DNA of 48,569 nucleotides from Scytalidium lignicola (taxonomy: Eukaryota; Ascomycota; Leotiomycetes). Below are positions 11,501-21,123 of this stretch, piece after piece. The stretch is taken from positions 1 to 48,569 of the forward strand of contig NCSJ02000319.1 of the NCBI GenBank assembly GCA_002812745.2, read 5' to 3'. The stretch's first letter is position 1; each line of letters opens with the position of its first letter. Position numbers and translations under genes: made by a program. Below the pieces are notes generated by a model that saw only the letters and a program-made list of their open reading frames with translations, did not search any database and was not told the origin of the DNA.

Positions 11501-12830
11501 CAGGCAGAGTGCAGGCTGGCAAGTGCTACAAGCTTTACACAAAGAACCTGGAAATGTCAAAAATGGCGGAAAGGCCAGAACCAGAAATTCGGAGAGTGCC
11601 ACTTGAGCAACTGTGTCTCTCAGTTCGGGCTATGGGCATTAAGGACGTTAGCACATTCCTAGCAAATGCTCTGACGCCTCCTGAAAGTATGGCAGTCGAC
11701 AGCGCCATTGGCATGCTGGGCAGAATGGGTGCTCTTGATGGTGATGATTTAACTGCTCTTGGTCGACATCTCTCTATGATTCCAGCAGATCTACGATGTG
11801 GCAAACTTATGGTCTACGGAGCTATGTTTGGTTGCCTAGATGCTTGTGCTACAATTGCAGCGATCTTGACTGTCAAAAGTCCTTTCGTATCACCTCAGGA
11901 CAAAAGAGAGGAGGCAAAATCTGCCAAGAGGCAATATGCAAAAAATCAAGGTGACTTAATTGGTGACCTCCATGCCTTTGAGCAGTGGGAAAGTATGGTC
12001 GGAAACAAGAGGTGAGTTTTAGACTTTCCATTGCTATTTTCATACATTACACATGTGGGTTTTCTCTGACAATATCACAGTATGCCACAGCGGGAAGTTC
12101 GAAACTGGTGCTCGGATAACTTCCTATCATATCAAACACTCAGTGACATATCCTCAAATCGATCTCAATTCATGTCATCTCTGCGCGAGATAGGTTTTAT
12201 CTCAAATCGGAACGATCCTAACCTGAACCACAACAATGATAACACGGCCTTGATTCGTTCACTCATCGCAGGAGCATTCAATCCCCAAATGGCTCGAATA
12301 GACTTCCCAGACAAGAAATTCGCGCAGTCGAGTTCCGGAGCCGTTGAGCTAGACCCCGAAGCCAGAACCATCAAGTACTTTAATCAAGAGAACGGTCGCG
12401 TCTTCATACACCCGAGTTCAACGCTGTTCGATGCCCAGACCTTTCCTGGGAACGCGGTATTCGTGAGCTATTTCAATAAAATGGCTACGAGCAAGGTTTT
12501 TATTAGGGACTTGACACGTTCGTGATACTCCAATCTACCTTTTTCTTTGCTTTTGTTTCTGACATTATTTCTAAAATAGCATTTAACGCATACACGGCAT
12601 TACTCTTCTCCGGTCCTATCACCCTTGATACCCTGGGACGCGGCTTGATTGTAGACGGTTGGTTACGGTTACGAGGTTGGGCTAGAATTGGTGTTTTGGT
12701 AAGTCGACTTAGAGGGATGCTAGATGACGTTTTGGCTAGAAAAATAGACGATCCTGAGTTGAACCTGAGCAAAAATGAGGTGGTGGGTGTGGTTATGAAG
12801 TTGGTTGAGCTTGATGGAATGGATCAATAG
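8501..12830 (+). CDS. DEVH-box RNA helicase with UBA and RWD regions (YLR419W/Ucp12/DHX29-DHX57 type)
   Basis: Four exons: 8501-8824, 8880-12011, 12081-12517, 12580-12830. Introns are 55, 69 and 62 bases (the last with a weak GTTCGT donor). Dropping the N at 10102 gives one frame of 1380 residues; kept as a base, it stops the protein at 10107-10109. Order: basic Gly-rich N-terminus, coiled Lys/Glu segment, UBA-like region (about 374-413), RWD-like region with LESVFSEQF (about 440-540), then the helicase core. Core motifs: GETGSGKST (632-640), DEVH (741-744, not DEAH), SAT (773-775) and QRRGRAGR (977-984). Helicase-associated and OB-fold regions end the protein (FNAYTALLFSGPI). Related proteins remodel RNA, and DHX29 acts on ribosomal 43S complexes; the role here is inferred. 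The 8501 ATG (A/G at -3, G at +4) is preferred over the in-frame 8468 ATG. Convergent with the next gene, 91 bases between stops. Confidence 0.93.
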
Positions 12831-12921
12831 TTCAACAACAAAGACGCCTTAGTCTTTATATCTATTTACTACTTATATGAGATATACAGATTAAAAGTAT
12901 TTAGAAATCTAGATGAGCATC

Positions 12922-14283
12922 TTAGTCGAATGGGTTTGCTTTGTAGGCTTCTTCAACTTCCTTATATGCATCGTATCCATATAACCACGCTTGCACTCTC
13001 GGACATGTCCACCTGCTAGGGAAATCTGGCTTCAACTCTTTACCCAGCATACTAAGCATGAGCTCATCCCTGGCTCTCTGTTCTTTCCCATCATGAAGAT
13101 GGAAGTCATGTCGTTGTTTAAAGGTCTCTTTTGCAATTTTCTCTCCTCTATCCTTCCTTAGTTGCTCATACAACCTCGCCGCTTTAGGCAATTGCTCTGC
13201 CTTCTTCGCGTCCGTAACATGGCTGAGAAGATAGCCCATAACCGCCCCATCTTCAAGTCCAGAATTTGCTCCTTGCGCCAGATATGGAAGCATAGGATGG
13301 CAACAGTCCCCAGCCATCCAGAACGTGCCCTTGTCGTTCGTCCAGTTAGGTAAGGTATCCAACCACATGAGTTTCCACTTCGCTACACTCTCCACCTGCG
13401 CAAGGAATTTCCTGAGCATGGGATCCCAGCTCTCAAAGAGCGATCGCATTTCTTCAACGCTGCCTTCTTCTTTTGAGACACCTTCAGGGAGGTCATCAGG
13501 ACAGAGAAGCACAATATTCAGCATCTTACCAGAACGCAATGAGTAGGACACCACATGCGAATCGGGCCCAGCCCAGAAATTCACCGTCGTTCGCTCGACA
13601 AAAGCGCGCAGTTCTTCGGCATCGGGACCATGCAAATCATCCGTGTTAATGACAATCCTGTAAGCAAGGTCGCCCGTGAGGATAGCAGGTGATGGCCTTC
13701 CAAGGAACTGGCTCCGCGTGCTACTCCACAGCCCATCGGTGCAAATAATCACATCTCCCTTGACCTTCTCGCCGCCCTCAATCTCGAGCTCGGCATTGTC
13801 AAAATCCACTTTTACCACCCTTGCTGAGAAACGGAATGTAATGCCTAGTTCTTTGCAACGCTCTGTCATCGCCTGTTGAAGATCGACACGGTGCATATCC
13901 CAGTAGGGAGCATTGTAACGGGTGAGGATCTTCTTCTGGAAATCTTCTTCGCGGGCAAGCAGCTTTGTGCCGTCGTAGCGGTGCACGGAGAGAGTCACTG
14001 GGGCTGCGGCTTTGGGTTGTAGACGGTCGTAGATGCCCCAAGCCTTGAAGAGACGGGTTGAGTTTGGTGTGAGTTGTAGGCCTGCCTGTGTCAGAGAGGT
14101 TAGGTTTAGCTAGGAGGTAACATGAATAGAAGATGGTTGGCTTGAGTAACATACGCCGACTTCTGCTAGCTCTGAGACTGCTTCGAGAACGGTGACTTTG
14201 TGGTTTGGATTTGCAGTCTTGGTAGACAGCGCGGCCCCGAGACCTGCTAGCCCAGCGCCGATAATCAGAACATGAATAGACAT
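12922..14283 (-). CDS. FAD-dependent aromatic-ring monooxygenase (salicylate hydroxylase-like)
   Basis: Two exons, 14283-14155 and 14085-12922. The intron 14154-14086 (69 bases) has donor GTATGT, a CTAAC branch and a CACAG acceptor, and splices in phase. The protein is 430 residues. The Rossmann dinucleotide fold opens at GAGLAGLGAAL (residues 9-19). The DG motif (CTDGLWSSTR, Asp160-Gly161) and the GD motif (MAGDCCHPMLPYLAQG, Gly302-Asp303) define class A flavoprotein monooxygenases, which use NAD(P)H and O2 to hydroxylate aromatic substrates. The closest general type is salicylate/6-hydroxynicotinate hydroxylase, but substrate cannot be read from sequence, and similar enzymes also serve secondary metabolism. 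No partner catabolic genes lie nearby. There is no signal peptide, so it is cytosolic. The chosen ATG directly precedes the FAD-binding strand. Confidence 0.9.
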
Positions 14284-15132
14284 TTGAGCTGTGGCTTGCG
14301 AGTTTCTATCCTTCCAGATGAGTACTAGGATATCCTCTACAGAGATGAAACCGATTGTTATGTACTTAAGGCGCACAAATTAATGAAATCTTTGTGCCTC
14401 TACTTCAAAACGTAAGGTTTGATTTCCGAAAGCCAGAAATCAAAATGATATAAAATATGTGCCAACGAGAAATTAAATAAGGGGAAAAAAGGGAAATGAA
14501 CAGACTAAGAAATAAGAAAACAATAATACAAACTAAGAGATGGTGTTTAAAACCTCGGCGACAATGATTTAGTCGCGCCTTAGAGGTTACAATCCGCCTG
14601 ACTGATGATAGCTCTAGGACGGAGAAGGAGGGGCAGAAGGCGGAGTAATTGGCATGCGGGACAACTTTGGAGCAATAGCAATTGGAGCGTCCAGGTCCCG
14701 CAACCCCACAGATGGGGTGCTGACGGTGCGCCGGGTACGGAGGTACATTTCATGGATTTGACAGAGATATTTGACTCGAGTTGAATTAAATTGATTTGGG
14801 TCAAAGTTCTGGGGCGTTCTGTTTATGTGGTTGACTTGTATGCTAGCACTGTCAAGCAGACTGAAATTGCTTCAATTTGACTTGAGAATTCTATTCCAAA
14901 CAATATTTTGATATCGAAGGTATCTTCGTAATTCAGCTCTACTAACTTTGCGTTGGCCGTCTTAACTACCGTCTTCTTATGCCGATGATAACGATCCATT
15001 CCTACAAAGGCCCTTTTGAACGCCTACTGATGCAACCTATCCCAGTTTGAGAGACTAACAAAAAGAAACTAAGACACGCCTTTCTTCTGGAGGAGAAAGT
15101 CGATTCGACGCACCAAGATATACATTGCACCC
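14284..15132. other. Intergenic between monooxygenase start and RPC4 end
   Basis: About 0.85 kb with no supported gene. The first part is AT-rich (promoter side of the monooxygenase). The middle (about 14580-14760) is GC-richer, with an open minus frame that has neither a recognisable domain nor splice support. Confidence 0.45.
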
Positions 15133-17059
15133 TTAAATTCCCTCGAAGATCTTCTCGAAATCTGGAGTAACGACAAACTTGCCCATGAGAGAACCTAAGC
15201 CTGTAGCAACACCTTCCTCCTCGCCATCCTTGAATTCTGTCAGAACAACACTCTGCAGGAAAGATGCTTCAAAGCCTCGACCAACAATCATACTATTACC
15301 TCCCCAGTCAAACTCGACCTTTCCACTCTCACGAACGATCATTTTGCCCAAGTAACCTTCCTCCGGAATGAGAGGATCGTCTGCTTGTTCGGTGTCGGGC
15401 TCTTCTTTAATGACTATCTCTTCTCCGTCGGCTGCGACATCGACAGCATTAGAAGTTGAAGTTCCTGTCATTTCAATATCTTCTCCGTCCGAGACCTTCA
15501 ATTTCTCCTTGTATTTATCAAAGTTGTGGAGGCGTGGTAGAACTGGTGGGAACTGAAAGAGGTATAATCGACCTTCTCTCCTATCGACAGACTCTTCATT
15601 ATTCTCGACGTCCATATCAGCGTCTCTTGCAGCTCCTTTCCCCTTTCCTGATGTATCAGCTGTGGTTTGTAAGTTGCCTAGTTCATCGGCGAGAACGGCA
15701 AGATCAAGTTGCTTGCGTTCGTATTCTGCCTTATCTTCTTCTGTTTGGAAGACAGGCTTATCAGTGGCCTCTTTTCTTTTAGCGCTCTTGGTCTTGATCG
15801 TAACTGCTGGTCGCTCCTCTTCTAGGTCCGGTAAAATAACATCATCTTTGGTAGGCCGCGTGAGTTCGGGAGAGCTAGGAGCCGACTTGATAGCGTGCAA
15901 ACTGCTCTCGGTTGAGATATCTTCAGATTTGACTTCGAAAACATCATCCTCGTAGACTCCCTTCCAGACTCTGGGTGGTTTAATTTCCTTCGACTGGAGC
16001 GTTTTATTGATAGTAGATACATCTGATTCTTCGACATCTTCGTCCGTGGTAGGTAAGGCTGCGGACGAATCTGACGTTACAAGATTGATGATTCGCTCTT
16101 TATGCTCTTGTCTGGGCAGACGCACTGGTCTTAAACCACCTTTGACTGCCTTTCCTTTTCCCTTCGACATTCTGGCTCCTACCGTACCTTCATCGCCCTC
16201 TTCGTCACTACTAACAAGGTTGATAAACTCAATATCAACCCGAACCTCGTTATCCTCTTCACCAGGATAACGAGGTTCGGCATTATGATTTCGCTCGCCC
16301 GAATAACCACTGCTGCGTAATCCAGGCTCGGTTTTAGTTCTGAAGGTTGATATGCCTCCATGCGACTGGCTAGGTCCACTCTCACGCTTCGTTACACCAC
16401 TTAGTCCCAACAAACCAGGTCGCTTATCTGTATTAAATTGATTTAGTAGAATGAGATGCGCATGCCGAAGTTGAACTTACCAGGCATAGCAGGCGCAACG
16501 GCAAAAGGACCGCTGGCAGCAGGCGCAATTCCTCCCCTTCCAAAGCCTTGTCCCATAGCATCGCCTCTACCTCGGGCACCTCTGCCCCTCATGCTCCTTG
16601 CAGCTCTAGCCGCAATGGCCGCATTCTTCTGTTCAATTCCGGCTACCCTAGCCTTTTCTTCGTCCTCCAATCTTTGTCTCTCCGTAACATCTCTCCGAAT
16701 TGCTCGAGGTTTGAATCTGCTCCTGGGTGCAGGAGGGGCACTTCCTCGTCCAGCAGGACCACCTCTTCCTACCAAGCTATCCAATCTCTCAACTGGAGGC
16801 CGTGCTGATGTCGGCGCAGGCGATTCGGTTGGCGTGAATGCTGGAGAGGTGTTCGGGGATTCTGCAGCCTCATTCTCTTCCACCTTGAGTGTGACTTCGG
16901 GTTGATTGGATATGGATGATGATTCTTCATGGCTAGTTTGATTCTCCTGTTCACCTAGTCAGCTCTTGTAGACCTGTTTGTGTCCATGTCGCTTGCCTTG
17001 CCTCCTCGACCGCGGCCCCGCCTCGCACCTCCTGCTCCTCGCGCAGCTTTTGGCGGCAT
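15133..17059 (-). CDS. RPC53: DNA-directed RNA polymerase III subunit RPC4 (RPC53)
   Basis: Three exons: 17059-16997, 16946-16481 and 16427-15133, giving 607 residues. Intron 2 (16480-16428) is canonical GTAAGT...ATACAG. Intron 1 (16996-16947, 50 bases) appears to be GC-AG: AAG|GCAAGC donor, CTGAC branch, AACAG acceptor. It joins MPPKAARGAGGARRGRGRGG to the next exon in phase. The N-terminus is an Arg/Gly-rich tail, followed by the conserved RFKPRAIRRDVTERQ block, a long acidic disordered middle, and the RPC4 C-terminal domain (LYLFQFPPVLPR, then GKMIVRESGKVEFDWGG and a final GSLMGKFVVTPDFEKIFEG). This domain pairs with RPC5 (yeast Rpc37) in the TFIIF-like subcomplex used for Pol III initiation and termination. 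Nuclear. Family call is secure; the middle is as divergent as usual. Confidence 0.92.
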
Positions 17060-18241
17060 GACAACAAGGACAGCCTATGCCTTTCTTTAATCAGCACAGG
17101 ATTCCTTCACCGCATCTGGTATTATGGCGGCGTAAAGTCTACCTCAAAAGGTGTAGCTCTGAATTGAGAAAGCTGGTGTTCAGACTGAGCGATTCTTGTG
17201 CTTTTAGTGCGGGACACAACTTTTTCCCTTGAGCTCGCAAGGCTCGTTCAGGCATGTGGTGGTCCGTGCGTAGAAGGCTGCCTCACAATCTGACATAGCG
17301 ACATCCCAGCCAGCCTTAGCGGCAATACAGTACTGGAATGTGAGGAAGATTTGTCGCAGCGTACTTTTTGAAAGGACAATATAATGACCCGGCGAATATA
17401 CAATTAACGCCACTGTTTGCTATTAATCCTCCTCCCCTTCTCCAGCTCCCATCCCTCTAGTTCGTCTGACGATGAGATCTCATGTGCGCTGGCAACCAAT
17501 CCCTCGTGACTGGCAACTGGCTTCGCAGACCTCGGATTGCGCTAGGCCAGGCTTGGCTTGGTTCAGGGCTGGGCCGCGCATGACGTAACCCCCTTGCTGG
17601 AGAGCAACGCTGCTGCACGTGTAGCCGCAGCGATCCAAGTTCCGATCAATTCCGCTTCAATATGTTCTGCATCTAGCCGCTCGACCTGTTCTTGAGTGAG
17701 GACCTTTGTACCTGCCTCAGCACTGCCCTCAGAACCACTCATCACAGTTGGGTGATCATGATTCCAATGTCCCCCCGACTCAGGGTAACATACACCCAAT
17801 ACCTCAATCTCTAATTTAGAAGATCTTCTCCATTACCAACGGTTTGAGAACGGCGGCAGGACAAGCCATAACATCTATTAGCCCGTTAATCGGGCTTGAC
17901 AACAGCGCGCTTTTTATTACATATTTATTCTCTAGGGAAACTTGTTCTTCAAGCTAATTAGCTTTGAGTGTTGAAACACCAACAGTATCATGCAAGTTGA
18001 GTAGCGAGTAGGCCAGAGTCTGACGCTTAAACAATTACCAAAACAGGAGCTCGAGCTCAAGAGAGTGGCCATAAGAACTATAAGTAGGGAGGGGATGTTT
18101 CTCTTGATAATTTCGAACCAAAGACTACACCTTCAGATTTTTTGACCCTTTCATTATCTCATACACCATTCCAACGTATAGTCCAATTCCAAAACACTCT
18201 CTATCCGTAGCTTCAAACACTTATCTATATCCCTTTCAATA
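17060..18241. other. Intergenic with two weak minus-strand open frames
   Basis: No gene is firmly supported. A minus frame 17742-17563 encodes 59 residues (MSGSEGSAEAGTKVLTQEQ..., with an amphipathic Glu-rich stretch). Another at 17413-17204 has scattered cysteines (NEPCELKGKSC). A frame around 17475-17420 reads ELEGWELEKGRRINSKQWR and could be a 3' exon, but I found no donor/acceptor pair that joins it convincingly. A 6-bp perfect hairpin (AGCCCG/CGGGCT, 5-base loop) is at 17880-17896 and a 12-base palindrome GAGCTCGAGCTC at about 18046-18057. The last 100 bases are the pyrimidine-rich leader of the next gene. Confidence 0.35.
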
Positions 18242-18794
18242 ATGTCTCAGCGTCCTATATATCTTATTGTTCATAACAGTCCCATTTTTGCTGCTCATTG
18301 GGCCATGTGGATTCCTTCCTACGATGCCCAGACGGAGAACGTTGGCCACTTCGGCAAGTTGATTCAAGTCGAGGGCAACCCTCTGGAGGGATTCAAGCAT
18401 GAATTTATGAGGAACTCCGATATAACCCTAAATACGAGCAGAAAAGAAGTGATCCTCATTGGTTGGACCAATGAAGCAAATGTTAGGGATGGGACCAATG
18501 AAGGAGAGTCCTACACCGATGCCCAAGCCACTGATGTGATTGAGGAATGGGCTCTTTACACTGAGGCTCCCGGTCCCAGTCTGAGGTCCGCTGGCTCGTC
18601 CTCTTCGGTACGGTCAAGCACTTTGACCTCTATGAAATTTGAACTGATAGAAGTGCTACTTTTAGGGACCAGGTTCACGCGTACAATTGCAGAATTGTCA
18701 GACTTGGATGTCTAAGTTTGTCGCTATACTTGTCGAGAATGAAATTCTTGCAGAACAGGCCAATGCCATTTTTGCAGAGGCGCCTAAAAATTAG
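18242..18794 (+). CDS. Small uncharacterised fungal protein (DUF6914-like)
   Basis: Two exons, 18242-18607 and 18666-18794. The intron 18608-18665 (58 bases, GTACGG donor, CTGAT branch, TTTTAG acceptor) joins the halves in phase, giving 164 residues. The protein begins RPIYLIVHNSPIFAAHWAMW, carries GFKHEFMRN in the middle and ends VQLQNCQTWMSKF plus a helical tail (LAEQANAIFAEAPKN). I recognise this pattern from a family of small proteins that is abundant and often multicopy in filamentous ascomycetes. The Pfam label DUF6914 is from memory. The His-Trp near the N-terminus and the NCQTW block suggest a compact papain/NlpC-like fold, but that is speculation and no function is assigned. No signal peptide. 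The start follows a pyrimidine-rich leader with A at -3. Confidence 0.75.
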
Positions 18795-19270
18795 GCTGTT
18801 CTAACGTCATCAACTACTCAATGGGCGTTCGTAAAGATCTTGTTATTGAACCAAAAGGAAAGATAAATTGTACTTGGAGGTAATCTTGACTAAGTTTGGT
18901 TGTTTTCTCTTTTATTAGCTATCTATCCATTATTTCTTACTTGTTTGTTTCTCCTATCTATCGCACGTCACTTGCTTTTGTGTTGTCGAAATGTCTAAGA
19001 CGCTCAGGTTCTATATTATAAGGTAATGTAAGGTGCAGATCAGCGAGTGAGCGAGATGCGCATCGATATAAGAGTGAATCCACACACACACAAAAATCAC
19101 ATTTGAAGTACATTTGAGGTACGGAAACGGGCTACAACTAACTCACTAGGTCTAAGACAATAGCTGTACTACTATACTCTGGTAATTTATAGCAAAAAGT
19201 CCTCTTACAACTCCCCCTTCCCAATAAGTGTCGGATCGCTCTAGACACCGAGAGAATTTACAAAGTGATT
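18795..19270. other. Intergenic
   Basis: AT-rich, with no supported ORF or RNA. A short CA run lies at about 19081-19092. Probably 3' flanks of the small protein gene (plus) and the APH-like pseudogene (minus). Confidence 0.45.
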
Positions 19271-20001
19271 TCAACTAATATATCCCCGGTAAGCTTGCAA
19301 AAATTCGAGAATGAAATCAAGTTCTTACTGATCATTTCCTTTGATTGTGAAACGTATTTTGTAGAACTCCCTCGGAGCTGGATACCAACCTGACTGATGC
19401 CAATCAATGACACCAGTGATATGAGGCAATCCATTTGAATCGCGAGACATCATAATGTTGGTGTGGTTCAAGTCTCCATGAGTGAAAACAATTGGAACAT
19501 CATCCAGTAATCCTAAGCGCCCGGGATTTAGGTAGCTTACCTATGAACGGAGGAGTACTTGGATCTTGTTTGAATTCGCGAACAGCTTCGAAGATTTGGT
19601 GCAGTTGTTGGCAAATCCAGGTTTGGCCAACCTTTTTCTAAAGTGATCCCTTCCACAAGTTGCATGTAGATAAATGTTTCCCCTTGATCTCGACACCAAC
19701 CGTACACTTCAGGGACTGGTACACTGGGAAGTAGGTGTCGAATGGCCCAGAGGCATTGACCCTCGGCGACTGTTATTGATTGGCCATATTTGACAATAAG
19801 ATCCAAAGAGGGGAATATGACAGGTATTGGTGCCGCCATACCCTTCTTTTGTGGGCATGCAGCTAGGCGAACATCATCGGGACGAGGTAAAGACACATTT
19901 CTCTGGGTGAAGAAAGATGCGTCTTTGAAGTACGTATCATTACTGGATGGAAGGGTATAAGGTAGGAGATACGGCACTAGGTTTCCGTAGCATCTAGTCA
20001 T
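19271..20001 (-). pseudogene. Broken APH-family (aminoglycoside-phosphotransferase-like) kinase gene
   Basis: The N-terminal part reads without a break to about 19625: a lobe with VIFPSLDLIVKYG, then AEGQCLWAIRHLLPSVPVPEVYGW and FIYMQLVEGITLEKGW, typical of the fungal APH family. After EKGWP the frame shifts: the expected helix WICQQLHQIFEAVREFKQ appears one frame over, with about ten family residues missing. A second shift near 19540 leads into the catalytic segment VFTHGDLNHTNIM (the HGDxxxxN Brenner-type motif) and IDWHQSGWYP. A TAA at 19325-19327 then cuts off the tail (ELDFILEFLQAYRGY remains readable to 19271). A GTAAG...TTAG stretch of 28 bases at the second shift would also splice in frame but is too short for a normal intron. 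With two shifts, a deletion and a stop, the gene is almost certainly dead. Original substrate unknown. Confidence 0.75.
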
Positions 20002-21123
20002 ACCAGAATCGTTCTCAAACCCCAACCTTTGCACATGTTTTCAGTTGATGTTGGCCGCCGTTATACTTGTCGGATGCCCTGGCACGTGATGCGCTATGAT
20101 CTGCAAGTGCCAAGCTGGCAACGCTAGCCCTAAAATGGACGAAAGCGCTAAATTCAACGACATCTCTTGCCGGACTGCGGGGTCCAAATGCGTGCTACAC
20201 CTGCGACACCTGACACACTACTGCAAAGGGGCTCAATCTGGTTTGATAGTCGCCGCTGGGTAGTATTACATGAGAGGAATGTTGATATTTTGTATAATTC
20301 TGAGATTGTGAACTGCAGTTGACTAAAGTATCGCGATACGAAGAGATTAACAAAACAAAAAAAAAAGCGCCATCCACCTCGTCGCAGAGTTAGACATACG
20401 ATATACAGACCAATTGAAAGCCCCCTGCACCGGATAGGAAAAAGAAAAAACAAAAGGAATAAGAAAAGCCAGTTTGATCACCCATAAAACCTATAATCTT
20501 CCCCGTATGAACCTTTTCCCCGCTGCAAGCCGAGGCTCGCAGCGAATATCCGGTTCCTTCCAGACATTAAGGAAACCTATAGCACTTAATTGCGATACAT
20601 GCGCTCCCCCACATTTTTTTTTGATAGGACTGTAAACTCAAGTCACCAAATCCAGAACGACAAACAGTACAATTAAACAAAAAAGTCAAAAGAAAATGAA
20701 ACTCGTATAGAAACTCATTCCTCAATTATCAACAGCGGCTCTTGCAAGAAACCTGATACCGGATACACGCTACCAGAAGGGAGTAATACGCGTCAGACGG
20801 ATAGGTAAAACCAGCATATACTGCTGTGCGAGGTTGGAAAACGGCTTAGATAGACCGTCTAGATAGGTAGAGCTGGTAATTTCCAATGGAGAACCAAAGT
20901 AACTAGCCTACGAAGGATCCTTCAACTGGATAGCGAGGCGATGATGAGATAAAAGTGATTGCGGTTACAAGACTCGCTAGGAATTGTTCTCGATGAATGC
21001 GATCATGCTGATATAGCGATACTTTCCACGCTGAGAAACAGCTGTTGTTGAATTAAATAGTGAAACTTTCATTAGAAATTGTTCACGTGGCTTGTAATCG
21101 AGGAAACCGAAGATGGATATCAT
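20002..21123. other. Intergenic, about 1.1 kb
   Basis: No gene supported. Poly-A tracts occur at about 20358-20366, 20440-20450 and 20617-20623. The side near 21060-21123 is the presumed 3' untranslated region of the Zn2Cys6 gene. I see no mobile-element ends or RNA gene. Confidence 0.45.

Noticed and set aside
12922..14283. A secondary-metabolite gene cluster around the FAD monooxygenase
   Set aside because: Neighbours are housekeeping genes (helicase, RPC4); no synthase, P450 or transporter nearby.
15368..16270. Plus-strand frames opposite RPC4
   Set aside because: Antisense shadows of the acidic low-complexity middle of RPC4.
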